DNA from: Haberlea rhodopensis
Lineage: Eukaryota; Streptophyta; Magnoliopsida; Lamiales; Gesneriaceae
Assembly: GCA_907163345.1 (NCBI GenBank)
Contig: CAJQUN010000003.1
Span: forward strand, 9,590,821-9,654,820
Direction of reading: 5' to 3'
DNA length: 64,000 nucleotides
In this document: one piece after another, positions 46,127 to 59,500 of the stretch
Position numbering within the stretch: the stretch's first letter is position 1
Layout of the letters: each line of letters begins with the position of its first letter
Program-made: the position numbers and the translations under genes
Notes under the pieces: generated by a model
Seen by the model: only the letters and a program-made list of their open reading frames with translations
Told to the model about the DNA's origin: nothing
The model's database searches: none

Positions 46127-46651
46127 GAATAAAAAGCGGACAACTTCCCAACATTTACACCATTTAGCATTGTACCTCATAACCTTTCAAAATATGCAAT
46201 TAACCCCCTTAACAATTTTAAATAGTGCACTTAACCCCCTAAACAATATTTGAAAACAATTTTTCAGAATTATGGCTGCAAATTCACTCACACGCGTCGC
46301 ATATGCCACAGTAGATGGTATGCATTTCTTCATGTATTTTCTGCAGGAATTCACGAGCATACCCATCAGAAAATACATGAAAAATAATTTTATGAGTATA
46401 CCAGGTCGAGGAATTTTACTCATAAAATTCCTATAGAAAATATATGAAAAGATAAACTACTCTCGATCACGGCATGCGAAACGCATGTGAAGGAACTTGC
46501 AGCCACAATATTCAGGAAAATTATTCCCGAATATTGTTTATGGGTTAAGTGCACTATTTAAAACTGTACAGGGGTTAAGTGCACATTTAGAAATGTTTTA
46601 AAGTAAAGTGCTAAAGTAGTTAAACGTTGAGGGATTGTACGCTTTTTACCC
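46127..46651. mobile_element. 525-bp MITE with long terminal inverted repeats and 9-bp TSD
   Basis: The left end GAATAAAAAGCGGACAAC is matched by the reverse complement of the right end, GGGTAAAAAGCGTACAAT. Inverted similarity extends about 170 bp, including AAATAGTGCACTTAACCC and GTGGCTGCAA. Flanking it is the perfect 9-bp repeat TATTAAAAA at 46118-46126 and 46652-46660. A 9-bp duplication and long inverted repeats suggest a Mutator-like (MULE) non-autonomous element. No coding capacity. Confidence 0.8.
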
Positions 46652-46855
46652 TATTAAAAAACTACATGCTAGAAAAAATTAGATAATAAAATATCTATAT
46701 TTGGAATTAGACATCTAGAACAATTGATTTCTCATCACAAAAGGAAAACTGATTAAATAAAATTGAATGATGGATGAGTAATTAAAAATTATTACACATC
46801 ACACAATTATGAAATGTACCAAATGGTGATATATGTATCACATGCACAGAGAGAC

Positions 46856-47156
46856 CTAGGGATGAACATTCGTTCGGTTCAAAACATTGGATAACCAAGT
46901 TATTTGGCAAAAATCGAAACGATCGAGATTTTTTGGTAAACCGAACAAAAAATCGATTTAATTTGGTCGATAATTGACTTAACCAAATATTCAACAATTA
47001 CAAATTCGGCTAATCTATATTATGAAATTAAAACCGGAACATGTCCGGATTAATCACTTTCTAAAAATTAAAACCAAATTTTGAATTAACCGAATTTTCA
47101 AATTAATTCGGTTAAATCGGTTAATTCTAATTAACTAAAATTTTATACATCTCTAG
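46856..47156. mobile_element. TTCGGTT-rich MITE-like repeat
   Basis: Starts CTAGGGATG and ends CATCTCTAG, an 8-of-9 terminal inverted repeat. It has TTCGGTT units inside the left end and AACCGAA/TCGGTTAA units at the right. Such structures occur in hAT-type MITEs. No clear 8-bp target duplication is seen. Confidence 0.4.
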
Positions 47157-47444
47157 ATAGAACAATAATTCATCCCTTATAGAGAAAATAGTGAAGCAAC
47201 CGTGGTAGTCTCTGGAATTATCCTAAAAGATTCAAAATTTATCCAAGCTTTTTCATAGGCCTTTCGTGATTGTGATTGGGGTAAGCAAAACTTTGATTAA
47301 ACGAATTAATTCAAAAATTGGATTTTAATAAAAAAATCGGTTACTTTGGTTTTTGCTTTTAATTTTACAAATATCGGTTAGCCCAATTATCTGATTTTTT
47401 TAAATATTTTTAAATTTTTAAAATCAAATTATCTCATTTTTAAT

Positions 47445-49268
47445 TGTTAGGACCGAATGTGTGTTTAGAAGGAGATTGAATAAACACCTGCTCAAATTAA
47501 ATTTCTCGATTAACTACAGCACTGTTAAGTGCTGCGATAAAGTCTTAATCAAATGCATGTCGGTAGACTACTAAAATAAGTAGTGCGATAAGAGCCTACC
47601 GATCTTGAGAAATGAAAACCGATAGCAAAGTATAAGCAACAAGTAAAATGCTTGTTTCTGGAAGTTCGAAGCACAACGCTTCTACGTTTATCATTCTTCC
47701 TTTGCAGGAAGGATTTACTCGAAGACTTTGATTTACACTAAAAAAAATGTACAACCACTTAGTCTAATACCACACAGATAACTTAAACTCCTAGTTCACA
47801 CATATTCACAAAGTTCATTAAAATTCAGAATTAAGTCTGAATGTTACAATGATTTCCTAGCACTCTGTCTCTCAAAAGATAGATATAACAATGGAAAATT
47901 TGAGTGTTTCTCTTGAGCAGCAGACTTTGACTTAGATCTTCAAGATTATGTGGAAAGCTTTTGACTGCTCTTTAATGATACTGATTCTTGTAATAAAGCG
48001 TTTGATGATGATTGTAGAGAGCTTTTTGGAATTGTCGAATGTTCAGGAGTGTAATACACTTGTCCCACATTGGTCGTGGATGAAAATTTAAAGTAGTATA
48101 TAAAGGCTTATAATGGACTATTATGGCAACTTGAGTTAACCATTTTCGTAGAGCGATGACGGATACGAAGTAGTTGTTATAGGAGCCCATTGTGCAGTCG
48201 CGCTTGCGCGGGCCTAGGCCCGGGGCGTGACATAATGGTATCAGAGCCGGGGAGATAAGTGCTATACTGGGGCAAAGTGCTACGTGCGTGGGAGCCACCT
48301 CTTGAGCCTAATGGACAAAGTGCTACACGAACGGGGCCACCTCTTGAACCTGCGGGGCAAAGTGTCACGTGCGTGGGAGCCATCTCTTGAACCTGCGGGG
48401 CAAAGTGCTACATGACGGAAGCCACCTCTTGAACCTGTAGGAGCCACCTCTAGATTCCCGGTGTCGGTGGATCGATGAGTTAGGTCGCGACGAGGACGTC
48501 GCGTTCTAAGGGAGGGGTCATTGTAATACCCTTGTCCCACATTGGTTGTGGATGAAAATTTAAAGTGGGATATAAAGGCTTATAATGGACTATTATGGCA
48601 ATTTGGGTTAACCATTTTCGTAGAACGATGACAGATACGAAGTAGTTGCTATAGGAGTCCATTGTGCAGTCGCGCTTGCGCGGGCCTGGGCCCGGGGCAT
48701 AACAAAGAGTGCAGAAGATATTTCCTTCAATCTGTCTATGATGTATTTATAGCTCCGAATGTTCACCAGCGAATTTCTAAATAAGGATAGAGATACGCTG
48801 AATCATCATTCAAATAAGTGTTCAACATTCCTTTTTGTCTTCTTTCTAAATCAGTTACAACGGCTAGTTTTCTGACGCGTTTAGTGGCGCTGATAGAGTA
48901 TTATTATTTTGCAGTGTACTATGTGTCAGATTAACTCTGCTGGATTTCAAATCATCTTTATCTTTTGTAATAATGTATGCTGACTGACATCTGCTGACAG
49001 CCCAAAGTGACAGTCTACTGGACTGATGTCTACTGATCTCTTGATACCTGTAGTCTCCTGAAGTAAAAGTTACTGGTCAAGTATATTGGCTTCATCCGGT
49101 AGACTTTGTTGGTGATAACTCTTCAATAAGGAGCAGTAGACTCTACTGGTCAAGCGATAGACTGGCTAGGTAGACTACTTTAACAAGTCTACTGAAGATC
49201 AAATTCTATTAGAATAAGCTCACTGGCAGTTTTCCTTGTAATTACCAAAACTTAAAAATATTCCAACA
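47445..49268. mobile_element. Solo LTR (about 1.16 kb) interrupted by a TRIM element
   Basis: Begins TGTTAGGACC and ends ATTCCAACA, flanked by the perfect 5-bp duplication TTAAT at 47440-47444 and 49269-49273. It has no coding region or second LTR. Without the inserted element at 48050-48704 it would be about 1.16 kb, a normal size for an LTR. It split an older CGGTT-rich repeat whose halves remain at about 47283-47439 and 49274-49445. Confidence 0.7.
48050..48704 (+). mobile_element. TRIM element (miniature LTR retrotransposon)
   Basis: Two 183-bp LTRs, 48050-48232 and 48522-48704, start TGTAATAC(A/C)CTTGTCCCACATTGG and end CCCGGGGC(G/A)T(G/A)ACA. The primer binding site TGGTATCAGAGC lies at 48236-48247 and the purine tract AAGGGAGGGG just before the second LTR. 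The 289-bp interior has no coding capacity and consists of units around GGGGCAAAGTGCTACGTG and GCCACCTCTTGA. Flanks AGGAG (48045-48049) and AAGAG (48705-48709) match in 4 of 5 bases, a decayed target duplication. Confidence 0.9.
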
Positions 49269-49273
49269 TTAAT

Positions 49274-49748
49274 TTTTAAAAATATCGTTAATTCAGTTAC
49301 AGACCGAATTACTAATTTTTTGTTCGGGTTGGTTAATGCGATTATTAAAAAATCTGGTCTGTTTGGTTTTGCCCTAAAAATTGGTTATTTTGGTTTATAC
49401 AAATTCGGCTCAGTCAGTAACCTAACCGATCAAACGGGCGTTAAATAGCTGTGACCGCCTTTCTACAAGACGAAGACCTGGGTAACAGTGTAACACACCC
49501 ATCGATGAAGACTCCCACTTCATCTACGGGATTATTGTGGTGTTGAACTGTGTTGGTGGGGGTCACAGGTGGGACTCACATGGCATTGATGCAGGAAAAT
49601 ATGAAAGAGAGCTCAATGCCAGCAACGCCAAGGCGAAGTACACCTAGCCTAAAACTTTGAACCCAGAACACGTCCTCAATGAAGTGTCTTCAACACGAAG
49701 GGGATAGGATCCACCACCACCTGCAGGGGGACATTGTAATCAAGGGGA
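49274..49748. other. CGGTT-rich repeat remnant and unassigned DNA
   Basis: 49274-49445 is the right half of the repeat split by the solo LTR. The rest has no recognisable gene. Confidence 0.35.
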
Positions 49749-49937
49749 ATGATAGGTTGTCCAATAAGGAACATAAGAAATGAGGTGGCGGCCCGTGGAG
49801 CGAGGCTCACGCACGGAGGGAAATCTGATGATGTTACTATTGTTGCTTCCTGTGTCGTTCCCTATTGGAATAGGAATATTGGAAGACTTGTGATGATGCT
49901 TATGCCGACGCTTTGGCATTTTTGGGATTCTATCTGA
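49749..49937 (+). pseudogene. Possible PP2C phosphatase C-terminal fragment
   Basis: The plus-strand frame contains EVAARGARLTHGGKSDDVTI followed by VAS. This resembles the final conserved motif of plant protein phosphatases 2C (GG-x-x-DD-x-T-x-x-VA), where the second Asp binds metal. No upstream phosphatase domain is visible in the flanking 500 bp. Probably a transposed exon scrap. Confidence 0.35.
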
Positions 49938-50545
49938 GCTCAAAACCCATTCGTATGTGGCTCAGATTGTTGGTGTACATACATGAACCAGCAAAGACAA
50001 ACTAAATTAATAGCGACTCAATTTTCACTACATATCAGTGTTAGGTAAAACACAAATCCTCCCAAATTAACAGCGATGTATTTTCACTACGCAGCAATAT
50101 TAGGTTAAAACTAAATATCCTGCCTCCTACCTGGAAAAGACCAGTACACTATGGAAGTCAAATATTTAGCTACAGTTTCCTGAATCATCATGTTACTAAA
50201 ACATGTGGGCGTGTTTGTATGCGAGTCCAGGTCCAACAATGCTAGAAGAGGCAAAGGATGTGCCGAGTTAGAAAAGACCATAACTTATGTCATTGCAGCA
50301 AATGATTTTATAAATATGGTCTACATGTAACTTGGCCTACATGCGTCGATGGAATCGTGGCAAAGGTGCCAATATTCTTTCCAGGGTATTACCATCCATG
50401 GCAATTTCGAAGGGAGACCCATCACATTAGAGTATCGAGTGCTGCAGATTGAGAATACATGATATGAGCACAATTCACTGAAAACACAGATGAATACCTT
50501 ACTGAATATGGAAGAGGACAGATGTACAAAATAATAACACGTGTC
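49938..50545. other. 3' flank of the PIG-Q gene
   Basis: No gene recognised. A short segment, GCGA(C/T)(T/G)(C/T)A(A/T)TTTTCACTAC followed by (A/G)CA(T/G)(A/C)A(G/A)T, is repeated at about 50015 and 50073. Confidence 0.3.
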
Positions 50546-53500
50546 TCAGCGCACAGTTGGTGTTGGGGGAGGGGGCAAGAAGTAATACCTTGTTCCAGTA
50601 AGAAGACAATAAGCTGATGACATTATGGAAGACTTGGAAAATGCTCTATAGACGTGTCCATAGTGCGGCCAGACCACTTCTCCTGAAAAAATATTACAAC
50701 AAATAAGAGCGAACATCCGCAAATGGTGAGCGTGTAACTATATAACTATAGACGAAGTGATGGCCTCGACAATACACAGTGATGAAACTCAGGAATAAAT
50801 AAGAACCGGAGAACCAAGAATTCAATTACATAGGAGAATACGCTCAAAGAAAGCTCTTTATTTTGCATAGAATTATATAGAGGTTCAATAAATGTTTCCT
50901 GAACTAGTTAGCCACACAAAAATGCAGCCAGGATCAAGGATTCCACAGATACTTATAAGGTCCAATGCAACCTAAAATAATTTATGAACGGGCGTTTGTC
51001 ATGAGATAGAAGAATCAATGAAGCCACATGCTTTCACAACTAAAAGAAATTTTCGACACTACGTGGCCTTACCTAAACTCAAGTAGTTGCTCCGAAGAAG
51101 TGAGACCAAAATCGTAGATTTACCACTAGCACAAGCTGTTTTACGCAGTTTCCAAGTGGATTTCATACCATCATTGACAGCTCTTCTCTCAATAAATTTG
51201 CATGATGCCACTTCAAACCATATCCCAGATGGAAACCTCTTCTTCGTCTTTAACCAAATGAAAATTTTAGAATATGGAGTAGCATGAATGATGGATATGG
51301 TCATCCCGATAACTAAGCAGATAAAGCTCACAGCTGTGTGCAAACTGCTGAAGAAAATGTAGAATGCAGATGTCGTTGGCAATAGAAGTAAAATTGGGGT
51401 AAACAGGAGAGAACCAACTACGTGTTGCTCCACAGTATAGTCGTAACTATCTAATCTCTGACGTAGAGGATTCCACTTCCTGCCCCTGTTATTGATTTAA
51501 CAATTATGTAAATACACACTGAATAACAGTCAATTTACCATATAAACAAGATATAACTTAAAAGATAACATCCAGATCCTTAATAATTTAAGCTATTTAT
51601 CAACGAGGTCACCGGTCATAACAATACACTTTTAAATATACAACTAAATGTGACAAACGTCATTTGTCGAATCTGTGATTCCTTTTTTGGGTCTACGCAT
51701 GTGGACAAGTACAAAATATGGAAATTGTAAAATCTGATACACAAGTTTGGATTTCTGCCTGAAACTTGTAGACTGGAAGTCCAGAAAAATGGATGGATTT
51801 TAGCACATGGTATTCCATTATATCGTCCACTTCTTCCTTCACAAAATAAGAATTCTAAGTAACAATCTCAAGGACTGATTCTGAAGTAAAACCACAGATC
51901 ATATAGTGGTTTCTATATCATGCATCAACTTTTCAACCATATTAATAGTGGAGTTGATAGCCAGTCTCTCTGAACCGCATATGTTGGATTGCATCATCTT
52001 TTGTGGGACTTGAACCTGATATATTCTAATCCAGTTACACAATTTCCTTAACATTCAGGTCTAGCTGGACCATCTACCTTCCTAATCCAAACAAGTGTGC
52101 ATTCCCTAAAATTTTGTTAGCGAGTAAATACCAAAATGACCAAATTGCTCTTTACAACAGGTAATGTTATGCTCGATGATGTAAAGTAAACCACAAGACA
52201 GACTAAATGTTTGCATTTAAATAATAATTCCGAGACGAAGAAAAGTCGAAAGTTGAGAAATGCAAGAGCATAACCAAGAAAATGAGGTTACGGCAATAGG
52301 GTGTGTGTGGGGGGTGGGCGGGGGTGGGAGTTGTCAATAACACAAGATTTGGCTGAATACCTTTTCTATTCCATTATCATGAATTAAATAGAAGTTACAA
52401 AGAACAAATCTCCTTGATTCTAGGCTAGATTTTAGGGATTCATAATATCTATTTTTACAACTCTATTTATTGCATATCTATATTTACAACTCTATTTATT
52501 GCATATCTTTGACATTTATTTATTGCATATCATTGACATCCCCCCTCAAATTGATGCTGGATGATCAAAAAGCATCAATTTGTCAATAAGAAACTGATGG
52601 TGTTGCTTGGAAAGAGGCTTTGTGAAGATATCGGCGGTCTAAAGAGTAGTGGTAATGTGTGGAAGATTAACGTTACGATCATCATACGCTTCACGAATAG
52701 AATGACAGTCTACCTCAATGTGCTTAGTACGTTCATGAAACACCGGATTGGCAACAATCTGAATAGCACTTGTATTATCAGCAAGAAGCGGAGTAGACGA
52801 ATGTTGGAGAAAACCAAGCTCGGGCAATAAACCCCGTAGCCAAACAATCTCGGAGCAAACGGATGACATAGCACGATACTCCGATTCGGTGGAGGATTTG
52901 GACACACGATCACGTTTTTTACTTTTCCAAGAAATAAGAGAATCTCCAAGAAACATACACCAACCAGTGATCGAATATCAGGACAACCAGCCCAATCCGC
53001 ATCACTATAAGCCCTCAACTGAATAGGTGAACGTAGTGGGAAGAACAACCCACGAGTAGGCGTACCATGCAAATACCGAATAATACGACATACAACCGCC
53101 AAGTGAAGATGTCAAGGAGCCTGCATAAACTGACTAACTTGTTGGACAGCAAAGGCAATTTCAGGACGAGTAATTGTGAGGTAGTTGAGACAGCCAACAA
53201 GTTACCTGTATATTGATGGATCAGAGAGGACACCCTCATCACATTGATATTTCACATTCACTTCTAAAAGAGTGTTGGTTGGTCGACATCCTTGAAGACC
53301 AGCCAAAGCAATTAACTCTTGAGTGTATTTATATTGGTACAAATAAGTAGTCGTTTGTGTAGAGTGTACCTCAAGCCCCAAGAAATATTGTAAAGGACCT
53401 AGGTCCTTCATATGGAAAGAGCTTTGAAGTTGACTTTGTAGCTTAGAAATGAGTTCAGAATCGGTTCCTGTGATAACAATATCATCCACATATACCAAGA

Positions 53501-56500
53501 GAAGAACTAAGCCATTTTCAGTCTTGCATTGAAATAAGGAGGAATCATACCGACTTTGGACAAAGGAGAAACCAAGAAGCGTAGACCGAAATTTTTCAAA
53601 CCAAGCACGTGGGGTTTGTTTCAAACCATAAAAAGGCTGTATTAACTTACAGACATCTGAAGAGGATGTAGAAAATAGCCCAGGTTGTGGAGTCATATAA
53701 CTATCCTCCTTGAGATCCCCATGGAGGTACACATTCTTCACATCCAATCTGTCGCAAGGCCTATCCCTTAGAGGCAGCAATGGCGAGAATAAGACGAACA
53801 GTAGTCATCTTTGCTACAGGAGCAAAGGTCTCTTCATAATCAATCCCATATTCCTGACAATTCCCAAGAGCAACAACCAATCGTGCTTTATATCGCTCAA
53901 GAGATCCATCAGATCTGAGCTTAATAGAATATACATATTTACAACCAATGGGCTTAAGACCATCAGGACGAGGAACAATGTCCCAGTTATGGTTCTCAAG
54001 AAGAGCTTGAAGTTCCTCCTGCATAGCTTGTGCCCAACAAGGCTCTGTAGCTGCCTGAGAGTAAGAGGTAGAAATTGCAGCAGTAGATAAAGTAGTAGAA
54101 TAACCATACCTATCAGGAGGATGAATATTACGGGAGGATCGCCGAAGATTCAAAGGAGCATGTCTGGAGTAGGTTCGGGAAGGGGCGGTTGTAATGGGGG
54201 CCTTCTTCGTTGATAGATATGACCTGCTTTAAAGCGCTCAATAGATGAAGACACATCACCAAAACTAGGAAGTATGACTTGATCAGAACGTGTAACATGA
54301 TGCGGAAAATAGTACTCGTGTTCAAAGAAAAGCACATTTCGAGAAATATGCATTCTATGTGAATAGCATCATAACACAAAAATTCTTTATGAGTAACACT
54401 ATAACCCATGAAAGCACATTGAACAGACTGTGCCAAGAGCCTGTGACGTTCATGCTGGGGAAGATGAACAAAGCAAACACAACCAAATGTGTGAAGTGCA
54501 TGATAATCAGGGAATCTATCATAAAGCCGGTAGTAGGGCTATTCAAAATCCAGTTGTTGCGACGGTAGTCGATTAATAAGATAGATAGCGGTGGACAATG
54601 CTTCAACCCAAAATCGTGCTGGAACGGATGATTCCAATAGTAAGGTGCGTACCATATCCAACAAGTGCCGATTTTTACGTTCCTCCACCTCATTCTGTTG
54701 AGGTATGTAAGGGCATGAGCGTTGAGATACTATACCTTTGTCTTTGAGAAATGTCTGAAAATCATGTGACATGTATTCTCCCTCATTATCAGTCGTAACA
54801 CATTTAGATTTTTCAAAAATTGTGTCTCAATGTATGCCACAAAGTTATGAAACACGGTAAATACCTCTGGTTTGGAGCGGAGAAAATATATCCAAGTAAA
54901 ACGACTGTAATCATCAATAAATGTCACAAAGTATTTGTACTGAGCATGTAAAATAACAGGTGAAATGCCCCAAACATCACTATGGATAATCTCAAAGCAA
55001 CTATCAGCCCGACCACCATGATTCGGAAAAGGAAGAGTTTTACTCTTCCCAAGTTTACAAGCAGTACAATCAAAAGTTATTTGTTGAGAAAGGCATTGTT
55101 CTTTAATATCCAACAAATCATTCTTTATTAAATGCGATAAAACCACAGAATTCGGATGACTAATCGTTTATGCCAAATCCCAGGCTTATTAAGAGCGATA
55201 CATGCTAATGATAAAGTACGAGGAACAGAAAACTGTAATGGAAACAATCTCCCTACTTTAGGCCCCTCGCGATCAGCTTCCCCGAAACCTGATCCTACAC
55301 AACACAACCACTGTGAGAGAATGCACAGTATAATTATTATCTACCAACTGCCCAACAGAAATCAAATTGGTGGACAAGTCCGGAGAGACAAACACGTCAC
55401 TGAAAGATGGAATAACAGTAATAGGTAGATTACTTCCATTTGCAATATGAATGTTTTGAGAACCAGTATACTTTCGAATATTAGATAATGTATCAGAAGA
55501 CCAGGTCATATGATTGGAAGCACCATAATCAACCAACCAGTGTGAAACAACATTACCTTGTCCCTGAAGTCCAAAGCAGAAAATGATGTTAAAATCATAT
55601 GTTGCACCATTTTAGGAGTAAGAACAGTTTGGCCGGTGTTGGCAGGTGTGTTGTGATTTGAAGCAGGTGTGGAAGTACTAGCATGAAGAGCATGCATACG
55701 TCGGTTTTCAGGGCGTGCGGGACAGTCCTTGATGAAGTGATCATTCTTTTTGCAATAATTATCTTAGGACACTGACGAACAATATGGCCAAGCTCCTTGC
55801 ATCTATGGCATTGTTGTTGATCCTGGCCACGTCGCCCTTGGGCAGCATATGCAACATTAAAACTCCTCGACATCTTTCCAGAAGCACCAATAATCGCTTG
55901 TGTGCCAACCGCTGTTCCTCACGCATGAGTTCGCCAAAGCAGACATCCAAAGTAGAAATTGGATTCCTACTCAATAAACCAGCGCGAACAGTTTCGAACT
56001 CAGGTCTTAATTTCATAAGACGCTTGCTTTCCTCACGAACTGCCTGAAGTGTTGGTAATGCCTCAGGGGGTACTTTGTCGTAGATAATACCAGTGTATTC
56101 CCAAATATTAAGAAAGCCTGAGTAAAATTGTTCGATAGAGTGTACCGTGACCATAATTAGAGATGTCAAGTTTCAATTGGAACTTTCTTGCAGTGTTATC
56201 CTGTTGATAAATGTGCTTTACATAGTCCCACATCTCTTTAGCTGTACCGAAAGATCGTAAATTATTCATCATATTAGCCTCAAGAGAAACAAAAATCCAC
56301 GAAATAATTCGAGCATCCTTTGTTTCCCACGAGTTAAGTTCCTTGACATCTGTGGGAATGGGAGATGACCCATCGATATGTCCCCAAAGTTCTTTGCCTT
56401 TTAAAAACATTCTGAATTGGAATTCCCAAGCAACATAATTTTTACCAGTAAATTTAATTGCAAAAGGTTCAGCAGACATCAAACCAAAAATGAAGCCCAA

Positions 56501-59500
56501 ATGTTGAGAAAAGAAATGTTAGATAAAGCCCAACAATAAACCCAATAAGAAGCCCAGTAGAAAAGCCTACAAACGAGAGAACAATTTCACTTAAAGAAAT
56601 CTGGTACCCAAACTTTGATATAAACAGATTAAGGGAAGATGTACGCTGTGATTTAAGCGATCGAGAGTGAAGCCCAACAACGAAGAATGATGGCCGAGAA
56701 TGGTGAAGCAAGGACGGCAGAAAATCAGCACCCATAAAAAATTTTATGCACCATCTAATTGGCAGACTGAAACCCGATCGGTACCTCCAAAACTCACCAT
56801 AGATGGTGAAGCAAGAACAGATGACGAACTCGAACAAGCCTTCGGTCAAAAGAAAGGCGAAAAAAAAATTCCAAAACAGAAGCAGACATAGTGATGTCTA
56901 CCCAAATCAATCTGCAATTTGAACGAGAAACTCGAAAATCCACCACTCCAGTGGATGCGCTGCAACTGAGATTCACCGAGAATGATGAAATGAGAATAGC
57001 AGCAAAATAAAACAAAAGATTTAGCGGTATGTCAAAGAACTGGCTCTTATACCATGTCAATAACACAAGATTTGGCTGAATACCTTTTCTATTCCATTAT
57101 CATGGTATAAATAGAAGTTACAAAGAACAAATCTCCTTGATTCTAGGCCAGATTTTAGGGATTCACAATATCTATATTTAAAACTCTATTTATTGTATAT
57201 CTATATTTACAACTCTATTTATTGCATATCTTTTACATTTATTTATTGCATATCATTGACAGGGGTGGGGAATGCAAGCAGTACAAACATCATGCAAGAC
57301 TTTCAAGGACAAGATATCGTTTTCTGCATCTCAGACAGACTCTTCAGAAGGCTGGATAAATGATACAATCTCAAGTTTCAGATATTTATCTCAATACAAC
57401 AACATTTTTCTTTTTTAAATAAGGATGATAACCTTTTCCCAAAAGTATGATTGATCACATACTCATGCCAATTAGAATAAAAAGCTACAATTGGGATATA
57501 ATAAAAACAACACCTGAACAGTCGCCATAACGCTGCCACAGTCTGTATCTGAGATGAATAGAGAAGTGACAGAAATAAATGAAGCGTCAAAACATGAATT
57601 GTGGCTATGGAAATTGTATCGATTAATAGAGCTGCAGCTGTTGTCAAACCAAAAAAAATCCCACATATAGCAACTCCTTTCAGAAAGTGGATGAAGAGAA
57701 AACTCATAAACACCCAAAGAGTTGACCAAATTTGAATCCCATTCAGAGAAATCATTCCAAGAACTCCTGCCAGCTCAGTATTCAACTTAAAACCTGCTGG
57801 ATTTCCCATCAGCCATACGCTAGTACGTAAGCAATGGTTTGTGATGTCATGAGCACAGCTAGAAACCCATAAGCAACAAGGTTCTGCCAAATACCAAAGC
57901 ACAATGCCAAATAAATTCCCAAGAAATACATCAACCACAATATTTGACCACATTAAGTGCATGTGGAATGCAGCTTTCTCCGCAAACTCAACACATGTCT
58001 GAGACCTATAAGATAGTAAAAATAAAAGCAGAACATGAATACATGTTCTTTAACATTGATTTCTTTGCTCAAAAATGGAAATATGGTGGATAAATCAAGA
58101 ATTAATCGTTAAATGAATCAAAGGAAAGACTTTCCTAGCTGTCATGCAAGAATTTCTCACTTCACACCAAAATTCCTCAAGCATAGACAAACGATAAGGT
58201 CCAACAAGTGCAACTGATTTGAATTATATATGTTTCAAATGTATTTCAAGTCTATGTTCTCTCTCTCTCTAAATACTTAAGGTGTTCGTTTTTGTGCTAA
58301 ATTTCATGTAAATTAAAAGGTGAAAAATTCTTATTTTCTTTTCCAGGGATGCTTTAGCTTTATATTTGGCATTCATTTCTTGCCTAGTATCACAGCATAT
58401 TTATGGCTTCACTTTCGTGTCCATGGATCCATGTCATACTAAAGGAACGACTTGTGCATATGGATTAGATATGATAAAAGTATGAAATTTGAAATAAACT
58501 CAATAATGATGTTTTAAATGATTCGCTGTATCAATAAAATCGGAAGAAGTATAACTAATCGAGAAGCCATATCATGAGTTCATCACCTTTTACCATGATC
58601 CTGCAGAAAGAAAGGCCAATACAATAACTGACAGCTGCGGACTAGGATGCTTTGACAAGTATTACTAAATACTTTTCCCAGTATGCTATACAAGAATGTG
58701 TGAGACATGCAACCAAAAAGAATATGTGCGAATTGAAGAAAAATATACATGACTGTTGAGAGAGAAGCAACGGATACCGAAAATGCTTTCCAAATGAACA
58801 TTTTGATCCTGTGAAGTCAACAACAAGCTGTTATATAGTCACGCATAATCTTTTAGTTCTAGGGGAGGGATAATCTTGGTCATGAGAGGTTACATGTAAA
58901 CAATTCGGAATCGAATACCAGACTCAGTATTAAGACATCCACTAAGAAACATTTGAGCAGCGTTAGCAGTATTCATTGCCAGAATGACCGTGTCCTGTTA
59001 TGCAATTCAGTCAGAAAAATGCTATCCTGAAATGACAGAATTTCTTAAGCATATTTACCAAGTTAAGATGTGAATCTTTTTGGTGAAGGTTGTCAAACCA
59101 TTTGGGTTTCTTGCACGGAGTTTTGGACGAGTTGAATGAACCCTGAAGGCCCAGGCAATAATGGTGACCACTAAAAGTGGGAATTTCATAAACTATAACC
59201 TAAATTAATAAAAATATCCATGTTACGGCACAAAAGAGAGCATATGAAACCGGAAAAAAAAGTATGCTTTACAGGTGAAAATGACTTACATACGTGGATA
59301 TCCAACTGGAACACTATTTCTCCATTCCAATGTAAGTGATCAAATTTGGGTATGACTCGAATTCTTTGTCCAACAGTTTCTGTTAGACCACAGTCAAGCT
59401 TGATCCACATGTTTTCTAGAGCAGGAAGTCCAACTTGTTCTGATAACCCATCAAGTTTTTGGCATCTACATCTTAAACTCCTGGAATTATTCGTGCATGC

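Larger units (their letters stand above)
52332..57261 (-). mobile_element. Ty1/Copia retrotransposon inside PIG-Q intron 6
   Basis: Bounded by two 207-bp LTRs (52332-52538 and 57055-57261), TGTCAATAACAC...ATCATTGACA. Next to the right LTR on the minus strand is TGGTATAAGAGCC, a variant Met-tRNA primer binding site, so the element reads right to left, the same direction as the host gene. Domain order is gag, protease, integrase, reverse transcriptase, RNase H, which defines Copia. Flanks GGAGT (52327-52331) and GGGGT (57262-57266) match in 4 of 5 bases and lie in a G-rich tract. The short LTRs and the size of 4.93 kb fit small Copia lineages. The coding region has many lesions. Confidence 0.93.

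Noticed and set aside
48177..48540. Minus-strand ORFs rich in ALCPAGSRGG repeats
   Set aside because: They are frames through the non-coding repeat interior of the TRIM element.
58583..58594. Donor at CATG|GTAAAA for PIG-Q exon 5
   Set aside because: It gives the wrong phase with exon 6; the donor AAAAG|GTGATG at 58587 keeps the conserved frame.
58897..58905. Donor at TCTG|GTATTC region for PIG-Q exon 4
   Set aside because: It leaves phase 1, while exon 5 needs phase 2; the donor AT|GTAACC at 58894 fits.
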